Source: Spinellus fusiger (taxonomy: Eukaryota > Mucoromycota > Mucoromycetes > Mucorales > Phycomycetaceae). From it: a stretch of 64,000 bases of DNA. The notes under the pieces are model-generated. The model ran no database searches, had not been told where the DNA came from, and saw only the letters and a program-made list of their open reading frames with translations. The position numbers and the translations under genes are program-made. The stretch spans positions 310,001-374,000 of the forward strand of contig JALLLS010000001.1 in assembly GCA_025094145.1 (NCBI GenBank). The letters are read 5' to 3'. Shown one piece after another: positions 1-12,034 of this stretch; position 1 is the first letter of the stretch, and the number at the start of each line of letters is the position of its first letter.

Positions 1-739
1 GATTCATCAATAAAATTTCCCTGTCTATCTTTATATTCATTTTTTAGTTTATTGTTGAAGAAGTAATAGTTCGAAAAGTGTGCAAAAAATAATAATCTAT
101 GGAATTGTGTGAATTATAAAATTATAAACTGTGCAAAAAGTAAAATAAAAAAATAAAAAGTGTTCGGAAAATGAAAGAAAAAAGAATTCTGTGTAATCTC
201 TTTCTGAGGTTGTGTGAATAGTTTATGGAAATAGTATAAATCAAAACTATAAAAGGAAAGAGAAGGAAAAATAGTAAATTGAGATGAAAAATATGAACTT
301 TTTAATGGACTTGAATGGACTCATTTTCTTTCCTCTTTCTATTTTCCGCCTATCATTTGACAGCTCCTTCTGTACCACTGTGTGCTACTCACGCTTTTGT
401 CAAAACTTCATAACAATTTCTATAAAAGGAGATTGCCTAGGGAAAGGCAGAACAATTTATTATAATAGGTAAAGTATACATGTTGAGGGAGATATATAAA
501 AATAGAGATAAATGCATAGAACAATATATAATGACAACAGAGCAAAAAAAAGAATAAAATAAAATTAACTATAAATAATAAGAATAAGAATAATAAGTAT
601 AATAAATATAGGTAAAAAAAAAACAAGGCAAGGCAAGAATAAAAATAAATAAATAAAAAGTCCAAAAAGTAAGACTAAAGAAGAATAGAAAGAAAAAGGG
701 AAGAATAAAAAAGACATTAGGCTGTAGAAAAAGAAAAGC
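1..739. other. AT-rich 3' flank, no gene seen
   Basis: The stretch is A/T-rich and low in complexity, with A-runs and short direct repeats. I see no reading frame with protein-like composition and no RNA gene. It probably contains the 3' untranslated region of the leftward forkhead gene that ends at 740. Confidence 0.6.
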
Positions 740-2822
740 TTAGGAATATAATAACTCGGTCATAGAACAATAGTCTGCCAAAGGTTGTACAGAGGCAAGG
801 GTATTGGGTGATAATAAAGGAGGCTGATGTGAGTGAGCACAAGCATCAATAAAAGTGCCATCTAAAGGATGTGTCAGCAACGGAGTCCATTTCTGCTCTT
901 CGTCATCTTGAACACTGTCATTCTCAAAATGAAGATACTTGGCTGTAATCTCATCATTCAAATCCACAAATACAGGATACGATTTGTCCTTGTCCTCACC
1001 CACAGTGGTGCTCTGTTGCTGTTGCTGATAGTGGAACAATTCCTGGAGTACATCTGCATAGGCATTCTCGGATGGCTTTTGTCCTCTTTGCTCAGCACCA
1101 GGCTCATAGTGAGAGGCTAGTAATGTAGGGTACAAAGACTGAGCTCCGGGAAAGGCAGTCGTGTAGGGAAGTGGGTCGGCATAGAAAGAGGGAAACCAAT
1201 CACTGTGCTGGACTGCCCATGGAGGCTGTGACTGCAATGCGTAGTCAAGCAATGGATCCTGTTCAAGAGGATGGCAGGATCCACCCGAGGATTCAAAGGA
1301 ATTCACAGTTTCTACCGAGAGAGATGGACACCCTTGAGAAGACTCCTGTAGCTGTTCTATCCCCACATTCAGCAATTCCTGCCAGTCTTCTAATACCAGA
1401 CTGCCATCATTGTTGTCTTGGCTGCATGTGTCCACAGGCTGGGATTTCTTCTGGCGCTTATGCAAACCAGAAATGTACTCGTTGCTAACGTCCACCCCTG
1501 AATCATACTCAGAGTCGTCATAGGAACCAGGCTCCATTGTTCTTGACTGCTTTCTTCTTCGGGATCGCTTGTGCTTTTTACCAGTGTCTGGGGACTTTTT
1601 ACGTTCCTGCACATTAGATTGGTCTGTCATGCGGAAAGTGCTGTACATTGAAGCACGTGAAGATGACTTTTCAGGCAGAACAGAGAGTGGTGTGTCTTTG
1701 ATAGAACCATTCTGACGCCCACTGTCTTGTTGGGTACTGCCGTTGGTAGGGTGGTGCAAAGAGGAGGATTTGTTGGCTTTGGGGTTATTTTCATAATCTT
1801 CAGGTCGAGTGATAAACATGTGAGTGCTAGCAAAGTACGTATTGCACACCATCAGGGACGACTGTGCCACTGTGTCGGTGGTAGTGGTGGTAGTGGTAGG
1901 AGCATAGAAACAAGATCCACGACGATGGCTTGCCGACAGTTCGGCGGTAAGACCAATGTCATGGTGTTTTCTGCTGTGACCACCTGCTTGAGTGAGATTC
2001 TCAATGAATGTCTTTTCTGTGCCTGAGAGGAGAGTCCAGTAGCAGCCTTTTCCCGGATTTGCTTGGGTAGGGCGGCGATCCAATTTAACAAACCACTTTT
2101 TGTTGAGCGATAAGTTATGACGGATGGAGTTCTAACAAAGCAACGTCAGCTGAGATGAAATGACAGAATTGAGATAGTAAAATGGTAGAAATGAAAATGG
2201 CAGAATAGTAAAGAATTAAAAATAATAAAATTATAAATGTAAAAATGTAAAACAATTAAAAAAAAATTTGTTTTACCTGCCAACCCCGTCTTCCCAGTGT
2301 AAAATAAGGATAATGTGTTGAGATCCATCGGTAAATATCACTCAATGTAAGGCGACCATCTTTACTCGATAAAATTGCATGGGCAATCAGTGTAGCATAG
2401 GAGTAGGGTGGTTTCTCTCGTGGTTGACTAGGTTTCCACCATGTCACAATCGTGTCTGGCCAAGAAGGACGGATACGTGCTGGACAGAGCTCAATATCAT
2501 CGTCTTCTTCAGGCTGTGTTCCAATCGATTCAATTTTAAACTTTAGCTCAGAAGGCAATGTTCGCTTAGTGTCATTGCTGTGGCGGACCATGGTCTGGTG
2601 TTCTGTTGTTGTTGATGATAATTGTGATTTGAATGCACCCACTCTTTTGGGTGTTTCTTGGATAATAGGAAATGAGGAAAGTGTTCCCATGGAAAAGGTG
2701 GATTTGTGCTTTGAACTAGTGTCTGTACTGCGTCCTACCATAGAGGTGGATTCTATGGAGCTGATAGAGGTGAGTTGGAAGCACGATTCAGAAGAGGTGG
2801 ATTCTTTAGTGTTTTTGGACAT
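740..2822 (-). CDS. Forkhead (winged-helix) transcription factor
   Basis: Two exons, 2822-2277 and 2131-740, are separated by a 145-nt intron (2276-2132, GTAAAA...TTAG) and give a protein of about 645 residues. The intron splits the forkhead domain. Exon 1 ends with the first helices (REKPPYSYATLIAHAIL, then WISTHYPYF and GRRGWQ); exon 2 starts with [17 protein letters not shown], the DNA-recognition helix, followed by a wing with GKGCYW. The domain starts near residue 140. It is preceded by a Ser/Thr-rich region and followed by a long disordered tail with a basic cluster (KKHKRSRRRKQSR), a polyglutamine run and acidic patches, as in activators. Forkhead proteins bind DNA in the nucleus and in fungi control cell-cycle and developmental genes. 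There is no FHA domain, so it is closer in layout to the Hcm1/Sep1 kind than to Fkh2/FOXK; that subfamily is an inference. The target genes are unknown. Confidence 0.9.
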
Positions 2823-4423
2823 GTTTCTACGAGTCGAGTATGTACAAATAAAATAAAAAAGTAACTATAAACAAAGAGATAACACATTTACTCTTGAAAA
2901 AGACCCGTCTTTATATAACCATTTCTTTGGGCTTGGTGGTACTGCAGAAGTGTAACCTTGTTCTTTTTTTGATATCTATCTTTTTTAGGGCTGTCTTTGT
3001 TGGAAGAAGTGTATGAATGTCCGTCTTGTGATTTGCTCCAGAAATCCAACTCCCTAAGATGAGGCTATTATTACAAATGGTGCCATTGTCCAGTCATGCA
3101 GCGTGTCTCCTGGGACTGCATTGGATTCCTCTCCTCCTTGCTATTTTCTTATTTTCATGTGTGCTTGTTTTTGCTTTTATAGGTGGCATGTCCACAGCGC
3201 AGGATACGCCGTACAACCAAAACGAGTCATTCTTTAGTCTTTGATGTGAACCTGAAACACACTCACAGGTGGGCAGACTATCTCATCTTGTGCGTTACTC
3301 TCGCGGTTCTGGAATTTAAAGGACGATTGGCTTCATCGATCATTCAGTAAGCGAAAGAAAAAAAGGCATGACATGTTTGGGAAACGGCAGTAGTAAAATA
3401 GAGGTTACACACATACGCATATAAAGACCAACGGAGAATCATTACAGACTGATATAATAAGGCTCATTAGTTCTGTTAAGAATATCAAGTGATCAGGCAC
3501 AAGTAAAAGAAAAATTTTTCAGATGAGTTTCTATGGGAACAGACACTCTCCTTACTGTGGGTTGTCAAGGTGATAGATTAGAAAAAGGCATCTGTCGTTA
3601 TGGACACACTTTTTTGTACCTGTGCCTTTTTATTCTAGGGTGTTCATTCTGAATCTATCTGTTAATATACACGGCTTTGTATATCTCTCTAAATTACATT
3701 TCTTAGATGTAACGATAAATTACGCTTCTTTAAAATACACTCTCATAGTGTGTATAGTATTTAGATGACAAAGAGTAGAGAAGAAGAGCAGTGATTAAGA
3801 GTGGAGTTTGAAAACAGCTGAGGAATCCTCACACCGTTATTAGAAAGCACTCGACATGAATATGGCTCTGTTAAAAAAGGTCTTTTTTTTCTACTGTAAA
3901 AAAGGGTTGAATGGCCTAAGAATTAAGATTTATGCAACAACGACCATTTGACGTCATAAATATCCATGTTTCTTTTTTATTCTTCTTTATCATCCCCAAT
4001 GACTAATATTGCCTTGGTTACTATTATTATCTCATAGTGTAGAGTGAAAAATATAGAGAAAAGATGGCTGACAAGAGTAGTCTATCTTTTTTATTCTTTC
4101 ATTGATTTTCCCCATTGTATTTGAATAGTAACCAATAAAAAGACCGTATTCATCTCTCCTGTGAGATAAAAGCTACTTACACTATAAATAAATTCCTGAG
4201 CCTCCTCTGTCTTGGCTATTGCTCTTCTGTTGCTGTCCGATACCTTTCCTAAAGAGAAGGTGCGGATGTACATGTCGATAATAATAATAAAAATAAAAAT
4301 AAAGAGAAAACAGCCCCTCCCCCCCCTCCACGCCAAGGAGAAGAAAGACATGACACTCATTGGCATGAGAATAAATTTTCTTATTTTTTCCTTATTCGGA
4401 ACTCATACGAGAACAATGGACAG
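2823..4423. other. Intergenic region upstream of the forkhead gene
   Basis: This 1.6-kb stretch separates the start of the forkhead gene from the end of the dioxygenase gene. Short open frames (for example 3059-3244) have no recognisable domain and no conserved neighbours, so I do not call them. It probably holds the forkhead promoter and 5' leader. A perfect TGACGTCA palindrome lies at 3949-3956. Confidence 0.5.
3949..3956. promoter_or_regulatory. CRE-type palindrome TGACGTCA
   Basis: The eight bases are a perfect match to the palindrome bound by ATF/CREB-type bZIP factors, which fungi possess. It lies about 1.1 kb upstream of the forkhead start and downstream of the dioxygenase gene. The match is seen directly; function is inference, since an 8-mer can occur by chance. 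Confidence 0.3.
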
Positions 4424-5075
4424 CTAACCCACAATCACATCACTACGAAGAACCCATTTCACCCCTTGTGTGACTTCTTTTCCTTCATGAAGCAGACACT
4501 GATCTCCATGGGCATGCAGTAACGCCATTCCCTGCTGTGGCCTCACACTCACAGGATCGCTCTTGTGTTTCCTTGTCACCTTTTTATAAAAGACAGTCTC
4601 TCCTCCCTCGGTGACATTGTTTAAATACAGAAGCAGCGTCCATCCTGTCCATAGTCCGCTCTCTGCCATTTTTACACTGTCGTCATAGTGGGCTTGAAAC
4701 ATTTGACCAGGACGGTACCGATAAAGACGAATATTGGCATTGAGGCCTACAGGAAGATAAGGCTGAGATCCATCGGTAATTCCCTTTGTAGTCCGACACA
4801 CCTCGCTGAGTCCCATTGTCCATAATTGGTCAGCCAGCCCAGGGTCCTGGAGTGACTGTCGGTCATTGTTACGATAAGCTTCTCCACGCTGGGGACGAGA
4901 CGACACTTGCTCAAGGAAAAGATGGTTTTCTACATGGGCAATAATAGCATTGCACTCTTTGGCACTGAGAAAGTCCTCAATGACAGATTTGTTGTGGCAT
5001 CAGTTCTGTGACTGTGAGTGACTCTTTATTGCGTAGGAGAGGGAAGGAGGGGACTTTATTGTCATGACGAGGCAT
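4424..5075 (-). CDS. Prolyl-4-hydroxylase-like 2OG-Fe(II) dioxygenase, apparent frameshift
   Basis: The C-terminal 160 residues read like a P4H-type 2-oxoglutarate/Fe(II) dioxygenase. They contain the iron-binding HxD in QAHYDDS, a distal His in CLLHEGKEVTQG and a following KWVLRSDV with the basic residue that usually holds 2-oxoglutarate. The N-terminal part reads MPRHDNKVPSF from an ATG at 5075 to MPQQIC near 4985. The frame then shifts by one, and the next piece continues IEDFLSAKECNAII, typical of this family. Both halves look like one protein of about 217 residues, so 4977-5003 holds a one-base indel, a sequencing error or a very short intron (a 37-nt GT-AG option exists with weak signals). 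No signal peptide or ER retention signal is evident, so a cytosolic or nuclear substrate is likely. It starts only about 90 bp beyond the stop of the upstream desaturase gene on the same strand. Confidence 0.75.
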
Positions 5076-5166
5076 GCTGGAAGAAGAAAAAAAAAAGGGA
5101 GGACAAAGAGAAGGAATGGGTGGTGGTGGGTGTGACTGCGACCTGAGAAAATAAACATCCCTATGA

Positions 5167-6318
5167 CTATTTTACAAAGGGTTCAATCATGTCGTTCTGT
5201 TTATGCCAAGCACGCATAGCTCCCAGAAGAGACCGGCCCTGCTTGAATTCATTGTAGGTGCGCACCACCCGACTCTGTGGACCCAGAGTGGGTTGGAAGA
5301 TAAAGTGCCAGTGGACCATGACCCAGGATGTATGGTAGGCAAGACTGTCATAGTACTCATGAGCTAGTGTCTTGAGTTGAGGCAGTCGAGACCAGGGTAC
5401 TTTCTGGAAGTCATGGTGTTCGTTGTGGTAGCCGATATTCATCAAAGGAAAATTAAGCACGCCGTAGTATGAATAGGTCTCCTGTCCGTCCTTGAAGGTG
5501 TAGTGCTCTTGGATGAAGTGGGCTGCACCAGGATGGAGAGAGTAGCCCAGCCATAAAGACAGAAGAAGATAGCCCAGCCCAATCCAACCACACGTTCTCT
5601 GAACAATTAGATCGGTGACAATAGTGAATCCAAGGTTAATGAGCTCCCATTTGGAAGGTGTCAAATTGCGCTCCTGCTGCTGGATGGCGCCTCTCACCAC
5701 ATACATAACAGGGTAGATGAGAATCCAGAGGAGCTTGGTGGGTGTGCTGCCTTGGATCATCTTCTTCTCCCACTCCAAAGGCAGATCAGGGTCCATGCCT
5801 TTGACCCCCTGCCATGTGTGGTGTTCAATATGGTATCTTCGAAAGGACTGAGCAATAGGCACTGGTAGAGTGACATTGGCTAACAGACCCACATAGCGAT
5901 TGTGTATTTTGGTGGGCATGATCAGACAGTGGCATGCCTCGTGAATTACCACACCCAACATGCTGCTCAATGTTCCTCCCACAAAGTAGGCGACAAGGAA
6001 GAAGAGCCATAAGGGATCTTTGGAGACACGGCCAAAGTAGTAGGCTAGGGTGAGTTGGGTGATGGTGATAGCAACAGTCACATATAGCGTACGAATGTCA
6101 GTTCCATACAGCTTCTCTATTTCGGGGTGGTCGTGGAGGATAGTTTGTTTTCTCTTTAGGTGAGGTTCGTCCATAGTCTCATGAGCAAACCCATCGTCCA
6201 GGTAGGGAATAGAGCGTTTCCATTGGCCAAGGAAGAGAGGGTAGCGGTAGTCAGGATGTGGTGCAGGTACAGTGGGTGGTTTGTTGGCAGTCTCAACAAG
6301 CGGAGGCATGACTGACAA
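5167..6318 (-). CDS. Sphingolipid delta-4 (dihydroceramide) desaturase
   Basis: This intronless gene encodes 383 residues. The three histidine boxes of membrane di-iron desaturases are visible: HEACH at about 126-130, HIEHH at 163-167 and NEHHD at 299-303. The last lies in the YHNEHHDF context characteristic of the DES1/DEGS1 family. The N-terminal stretch (about 25-65) resembles the conserved lipid-desaturase N-domain, and hydrophobic segments lie around 75-95, 103-123, 195-212 and 240-265. The family introduces the 4,5 double bond into dihydroceramide in the ER membrane, feeding glucosylceramide synthesis in fungi. The start is the first ATG of the open frame. The gene is followed closely by the dioxygenase gene on the same strand. 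Confidence 0.95.
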   Translation of the reverse strand: MSVMPPLVETANKPPTVPAPHPDYRYPLFLGQWKRSIPYLDDGFAHETMDEPHLKRKQTILHDHPEIEKLYGTDIRTLYVTVAITITQLTLAYYFGRVSKDPLWLFFLVAYFVGGTLSSMLGVVIHEACHCLIMPTKIHNRYVGLLANVTLPVPIAQSFRRYHIEHHTWQGVKGMDPDLPLEWEKKMIQGSTPTKLLWILIYPVMYVVRGAIQQQERNLTPSKWELINLGFTIVTDLIVQRTCGWIGLGYLLLSLWLGYSLHPGAAHFIQEHYTFKDGQETYSYYGVLNFPLMNIGYHNEHHDFQKVPWSRLPQLKTLAHEYYDSLAYHTSWVMVHWHFIFQPTLGPQSRVVRTYNEFKQGRSLLGAMRAWHKQNDMIEPFVK

Positions 6319-7007
6319 GGAAGGCTGTTGTGCTAATTAGAAAAAATAAATAAAATAAATACAAGCCTGGATTATAAACACAGGATGAGTGACTTGTTTC
6401 AAAGGGAGCACAGATGGAGAGCGGGAGGAGGTTCTTTTTAGATAGTGAGTGAGAAGAATGAATCTGTCAGTAAAAGCACAGTCACAACACACCCTATTCT
6501 CTTTCTCATAAACCGAGATAGAGAAAGTCACATTTCCACAAGGATACAGACTGTGTGTGTATATTTATATATTTATATAAAGATATAGATGTAGATATAG
6601 ATGTAGATGTAGATGTAGATGTAGATGTAGATGTAGATTTAGATTTAGGGGTGTCCATGGCAACAGAGAATCACATCCACCCCTATCTATAGATAGAGAT
6701 AGAGATAGAGATACATGCCTTTTATCTTTTCATGACAAGCGACCTATAGTGAATTCAAGGCATTAAGTACTATCGTGTCGCTGTTTGTATCGGAAACCCA
6801 ACATCTGCCTTCTGTCTTTTGATTCGCCTATGGATGGGTTATTTCTTATCCCGTGTCTTTTGTCTTGATGACGAAACATTACGTTAAGAGAGGTTCACTT
6901 TCTTATTCTTTTACTTCTTTTCTACTCCACTTCTTACTGAAGACCCCATAGAAGATATATATATAAATCAATAAAAAGAAATTACACTTCTTGCTAAACA
7001 CAGAACA
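6319..7007. other. Divergent intergenic region between desaturase and YPT1
   Basis: These 0.69 kb lie between the 5' ends of two divergent genes and should hold both promoters. The middle contains a TAGATG repeat and a short GATAGA repeat. No additional gene is seen. Confidence 0.5.
6585..6646. repeat. TAGATG microsatellite
   Basis: About ten tandem copies of TAGATG, with TAGATA/TAGATT variants at the edges, are read directly from the sequence. It sits in the divergent promoter region of the desaturase and YPT1 genes. Confidence 0.9.
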
Positions 7008-7831
7008 ATGAACCCTGAATAGTAAGCAGTCACCTAAGAAGAACCCTCATTGTCTGTTCTTATAGCGACTATCTCTTTAAGCTGCTGTTGATTGGTGACT
7101 CTGGTGTGGGCAAGTCATGTCTGTTGTTGCGGTTTGCCGATGATACCTATACAGAGAGCTATATCTCTACGATTGGTGTTGATTTTGTAAGTACTTATTC
7201 TATGCAAGGTTGTTAATATGCCTAGAAAATCAGAACGATTGAACTCGAGGGCAAGACAGTGAAGCTCCAGATTGTAAGTAGCCTTTGTAAGAACAGAGCT
7301 CATCCCCTCTTTCTTTTCCATAGTGGGACACAGCAGGACAGGAGCGCTTCCGTACCATTACCTCTTCCTACTACAGAGGAGCCCACGGTATCATTGTTGT
7401 GTATGATGTCACTGAACAAGACTCGTTCAACAATGTGAAGCAGTGGTTGCAGGAGATTGATCGTTATGCTGCTGAGGGAGTGAACAAGCTCCTTGTGGGC
7501 AATAAGAGTGATTTGGTGGATAAGAAGGTGGTGGATACAGAACAGGCCAAGGTAAGGCCCAGTAGAGTGTGCTTCTTCTCTATTCTTTGTTCTCATCTAT
7601 TCTTTGTTTCTACCTTTCCATCTCTAGGCATTTGCAGAGCCCTTATCGATTTCTTTCTTGGAGACATCTGCCAAGAGTGCTACTAATGTAGAGCAGGCTT
7701 TCTTGACAATGGCCAAGCAAATCAAGGACAGAATGGGTTCTACAATGCAACAGCAGCAGCAGACAAAGCAGACTGTGAAAGTGGGCCAAGGTGCAGCAGT
7801 ACAACCCAAGCAGACGGGTGGTTGCTGTTAA
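7008..7831 (+). CDS. YPT1: Rab1/Ypt1 GTPase
   Basis: Five exons (7008-7021, 7066-7186, 7226-7273, 7324-7551, 7628-7831) encode 204 residues, the usual Rab1 length. The protein begins [22 protein letters not shown] (P-loop), followed by the Rab effector stretch [16 protein letters not shown], the switch II motif [19 protein letters not shown], the guanine-specificity motif GNKSDL and ETSAK. It ends in GGCC, the double-cysteine geranylgeranylation signal. The combination matches Ypt1/Rab1, which controls ER-to-Golgi vesicle transport and autophagosome initiation on cytosolic membrane faces. Introns are short (39-76 nt) with good GTAAGT donors. The first exon is only 14 nt and codes for four residues and part of a fifth, so automated gene finders could miss it. 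Confidence 0.96.
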
Positions 7832-8072
7832 TACTATTCTGATGTTTATAGTCTGTTTCTTTTGTTGATATACATTTATCTCTTCTTCTTTTCTATCTGG
7901 ACATGTGTGTGGATATGTGTGTGGATATGTGTGTGTAGAGGTGTGTGTAGTGTGTGTATAGGCCGCATGTCAAATCCGCTCTCTTAAACGCAGTCCACTG
8001 TCTATTCGGAGTGTGAACCATATACTGAGAACACAAGCCACGGACGTCTTGTCTACTTTTTCACCTTCCCTT

Positions 8073-8366
8073 ATGATGCAACACCGATCCTTCTCCACAA
8101 GCACATGTGCTGCTAAATACTTCAAAGTGACTCTCAAGCGTTCTACGATTGGTCTACCAAAGGAATACCGTGCAGCCACACTTACTCTTGGACTTGTACG
8201 TCTCCACCAGTCCAAATACCACCCAGTCAACCCCAGCACAGCAGGTCATATTCTCAAATTAAAAGAACTCGTCCACGTAGAACAAGTCGCTTCGATTCCT
8301 ACTGCCGAAGAAATCAAGGCAGCAAAACCTCCTCGTGGCTACAAAGTGGTTGGAAGCTTGCTTTAA
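8073..8366 (+). CDS. MRPL33: Mitochondrial ribosomal protein uL30m
   Basis: The open frame gives 97 residues from the first ATG (8073; 8076 is equally possible). The N-terminus (MMQHRSFSTSTCAA) looks like a mitochondrial presequence. The mature part begins KYFKVTLKRSTIGLPKEYR and continues LGLVRLHQ, then KLKELVHVEQV, the L30 fold of the large ribosomal subunit. Yeast MRPL33 is similarly small. The open frame extends upstream without an ATG to 8013, so a 5' exon is possible, but I cannot place one. The gene is convergent with NOC2. Confidence 0.85.
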   Translation: MMQHRSFSTSTCAAKYFKVTLKRSTIGLPKEYRAATLTLGLVRLHQSKYHPVNPSTAGHILKLKELVHVEQVASIPTAEEIKAAKPPRGYKVVGSLL

Positions 8367-8758
8367 ACAGACATAATAATAAACACTAGGGGTATTTATG
8401 AGAACAAGTATTCAATTGCAGTCCATTAGTAAAGTAAAATACAGTGCATCAGTGTCCTAAAGAAAGAGAAAGAGGGAAAAAGAGAAAGAACATCACCCCT
8501 AGTGCTCTTTTACTTAGTATTCAGCATAAGCATGGGTCTTATTTCATTGATATCCTCCCTTATAAATAGAGTATCTTCACTAAGAATAGCGTCAACAAGC
8601 ACGTAGACATTTCTTTTTCTTTCTTTCTTTTCTTCTTTTTTTTACTTTTATTAAGATTAAATGTGTGTATTTTCACTCAAAAGACCATGAGGCTATACAT
8701 ATTTATATAGATATAAAAGACGTGTATGAGATATACCAATGTCAAGTCATTTATAGAG
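8367..8758. other. Convergent intergenic region
   Basis: About 390 bp lie between the 3' ends of MRPL33 and NOC2. It is A/T- and pyrimidine-rich with T-runs near 8600-8650, consistent with two 3' untranslated regions. Nothing else is seen. Confidence 0.5.
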
Positions 8759-11694
8759 TCACCTTACCATATCTGCTGGACTAAGATCTATCTTGGAGCG
8801 TTGCATAATAATAAACTTGGATCTATTCTCCAACTATAGCCATAAAAAGAGGGAAATAAGCAAGATATTCCCGTCTTTAAATGAGAGAGCAGCATTACCT
8901 TTTGTGCAAGAGTGTGGAGCAATTTAGAACCCTTGGGGTTTTTTGACTTTTTAACAAAGCGCTTTATCTGTACACGCACACATCCTCCTGTCAGTGATCT
9001 TGTTACTTGCTAACAAACAGATAACTTACAGCAACAATACCAGGAATCACCATCTCAGCAAATGAAACATGCTGGAAGAATCCTTTATAGTAATTCGACA
9101 GACAGTCGCTTGTCTGCTCTAGAATACCGTCCTAAGAAGATAGAGTACAGTCAGTTTTATTCACATCAGTATGTATCCTTACTTGGTAAATGCGGGTGTG
9201 CAGATACTGTTTGGGTGCTTTGAGGTGAATTTCCCATTCCAAGGCCTTGAGAGTCGATGGATTTGACTTATTCTTTACATCTCCACTCTCAAACACCTCA
9301 AATAGATAAGGTGCAAGCGGAATAAACACACCTGTAGATTGGCCAAGAGAAATCATGCTTCGAAGGACATGGAAACGAAGAGGGAAGTACTGTGCTGTAG
9401 GAATAAGACTGATAAAAAAGAGTGAGTGTCTTGCGTGACACTGCTTTGAGGAGACCTACCGAACAGTACCCAAGGCTACCTGTACAAGTGGGAAGATGAG
9501 AGCTGTCAGGGGAGAGGCTTCTTCTCCTTCCTTGGGCTGACAGTGGGTAGACAGGACATTTGCCCAGAAATCAATACAGTGGACAAACTGCCAGTTGTAA
9601 ACTACTTTGTAGCTTTCCTGTAATGCATTCTCCATAAGATATCCCTGGCTAACATGCGTTGTTTAGTAAATACCTTTGTTTTCAATTGCATTCCTCCTCT
9701 CAGATTCACAGCAAGTTGACGAATGTAAGCAAATGCCTGCTGGTAACTCAGAGTCTGTTGAATTCCATAGAGTTCGACTGCCAAGTTACGCATTAAATTG
9801 ATAGCAGGAAGTGTGTGTATATTGGTAGTTTTGCAGCTTCTCACAAATGTAAGGTAGATGCTCTTCAAACACAGATCCAAGAAGTTCTCATTGCTGTTTT
9901 TGACTTTGATGGGACTCACAGCCAATGATCGAATAGCCAAGAAGCTCTGGATGCGTACATGGTCAGAAGAACTAGGACTGGACCATAGGTTTAATAGAGC
10001 CTAGTCATAAACACATGAGTCTCTTATCAAGTACAGTCTGATAAGGTCCTTGTACCTTTAAGTATTCTTTGGCAATCTTTCCAAAACATGCCCAGTATTT
10101 AGTACATTTCTCTGCCTCTCTAATAGCAACATAGTGCATGCTTGAGTCTGTCAGATTCCTTAACAGATAAAGCATGTTGTTCAAGTAGGATTTAACAAGA
10201 GACTTTAGGTAGTTCCATTTTGATGCTCCTGAAGGCAAACTACTATCCTTCTTGGATTTGAGGTTTGCAGTAAATACAATAGGGGCAAGACGCATGGTAG
10301 CAATAATAATCTTGTTAAGTACTATAAAACCCTTGTTGAATGGTCATTCTGTAGTCATCTCTATTGGCTTACCAGATGGATTAACAATCTTGTACTCAAA
10401 TGTAACATTTTCTTGCTGCTCTTCATCAGACATTCTTGCTGCAGATTTGAATCCAGAAAGCATTTTTTTGAATATTTTGATGTTGTTGGTTGATTCTACT
10501 TGTTGGATCCAGCTATTGACTGTTTCTTTGGTGAGGACAGTAGCATTGTCATTTTGTTCTTTAATAGACATCTTCTTTTTACGACCGCCTGTTTCTTCGT
10601 CTTCAGAGTCAATTTCATCAAAGTCAGCCATATCGCTATCTTCTTCCTCTTCTTCTCCTCCTTCTTCCTCTCCTTCTTCTTTTTCTTCTTCTTCCTCCTC
10701 TTCATCGTCAGACATATCAAAGTCCAAAAGATCGGCACCTTCTTTCTCCAAATAGCTGTAGAACTCAGGATCTCTCTTTTTCAACTCTTCTAATTCTTCT
10801 TTGTGCTTAATGGCGTCTTTTTTGATCTTTTTATCATTGTCCATATCATCGTCGGACTCTTCTTCAGATGCTTCTTCTTCAGATGCTTCTTCTTCAGGTT
10901 CCAATTCTATAAGCTCATCGCCACTATCTTCATCCTCGTCGTTTTCTAATTCCAGTAACTCATCCTCATCCTCATCTTCATCATCTTCAAGATCCAAAAC
11001 TTCATCTTCACTGTCTTCTTCCATCTTATTGGGTTCTTTGTTGGACTTCTTGGGAGTTGGTGCAGGCTTATTGACTGGCTTCTTTGGCTTTTCTACAATC
11101 TCTTCTTGTTCTGATTCTGAATCATCTTCCACAACATTGACTTGCTCAAGAGCTTCTAAATCCTACACATTCAATTCTATGAATATACTCTATACTATTA
11201 TAGCCAAAAAAAAGAAAAAAAAAGAAGCTTACTCTGTCAATGGCATCGTTCTCATTGTTTGTCATATGTTCATCTTCAGAATCGCCAATGTCACCAAACC
11301 CTCCTTTGAAAAAGTCATCTACGGATACCTTTGACAGATCACTTTATACAAAAATATATAATAACATAATATTAAATGAGTTGAATTCTCTATGAAATGT
11401 CCCAAAGATATAAAATAAAATAAAAACGAGATGTTTACCTTTTGGCCTTTGATTTGGGGTTTTTTTCTTTAGAAAGAGAATTGTCCCATAAGAGAAAAAA
11501 AAAGGTAATAATATCAGAATCCCACCCACAAAGAAAGAAGAGATAGAAATGTAAGTGAAGACATGCCAGTGAATTTGCTTTGGTTACAAGCAAAACACTC
11601 TACCTTGTGGTTTTTTGGAAATCTTTTTGGCAGGCTTTCCTCCTGTTTTCTTTCTCTTGTGGTTATTTTTTCCAAAGTTCTTTGATTTCGCCAT
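8759..11694 (-). CDS. NOC2: Nucleolar complex protein 2 (60S ribosome biogenesis)
   Basis: Eleven exons on the minus strand (11694-11604, 11466-11439, 11341-11233, 11162-10373, 10321-10056, 10000-9674, 9617-9460, 9408-9183, 9131-9030, 8967-8899, 8833-8759) total 2241 nt, giving 746 residues against about 710 in yeast Noc2. The N-terminus is a basic nucleolar-type segment ([16 protein letters not shown]). A motif [12 protein letters not shown] follows, then a very long Asp/Glu-rich region around residues 80-250. The C-terminal half carries the Noc2 helical-repeat domain, including [36 protein letters not shown] and [17 protein letters not shown]. Noc2 pairs with Noc1 or Noc3 in the nucleolus to move and mature pre-60S particles. 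Introns are 51-136 nt with canonical ends. The acidic region creates long serine-rich frames on the opposite strand that are not genes. Confidence 0.93.
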
Positions 11695-11989
11695 GGAAGT
11701 GTGGATCGCTTGGTAATAAAGAGACTCGTTATTTATCACACTTTTCGAAGGCCAACAAAAAAGGTGAAGCTCCAAGTGACTTGTTTGTGACCTACTCATG
11801 GAAAGCGAGAAAGAGGCTTAGAGCCAGCTCATCTGCCTTTGAAAAAAAATGAAAGTGTCTGTTCATGAAGAGGAGGGTTGATAAAGGTGCCTTTATGAAA
11901 AGGTATCAAGGGGTTTCTTCCACTACTAATGTATGTGTTATAGATTAGAGAATATATTTATTTCAGGGGTAGTACATTATAGTATATTA

Positions 11990-12034
<45 letters not shown>

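Noticed and set aside
3059..3244. 61-residue hydrophobic frame on the plus strand
   Set aside because: Isolated, no splice partners or promoter, composition like translated AT-rich DNA.
10252..11334. Long serine-rich open frames on the plus strand
   Set aside because: They are the antisense of the Asp/Glu-rich region and flanking exons of NOC2.
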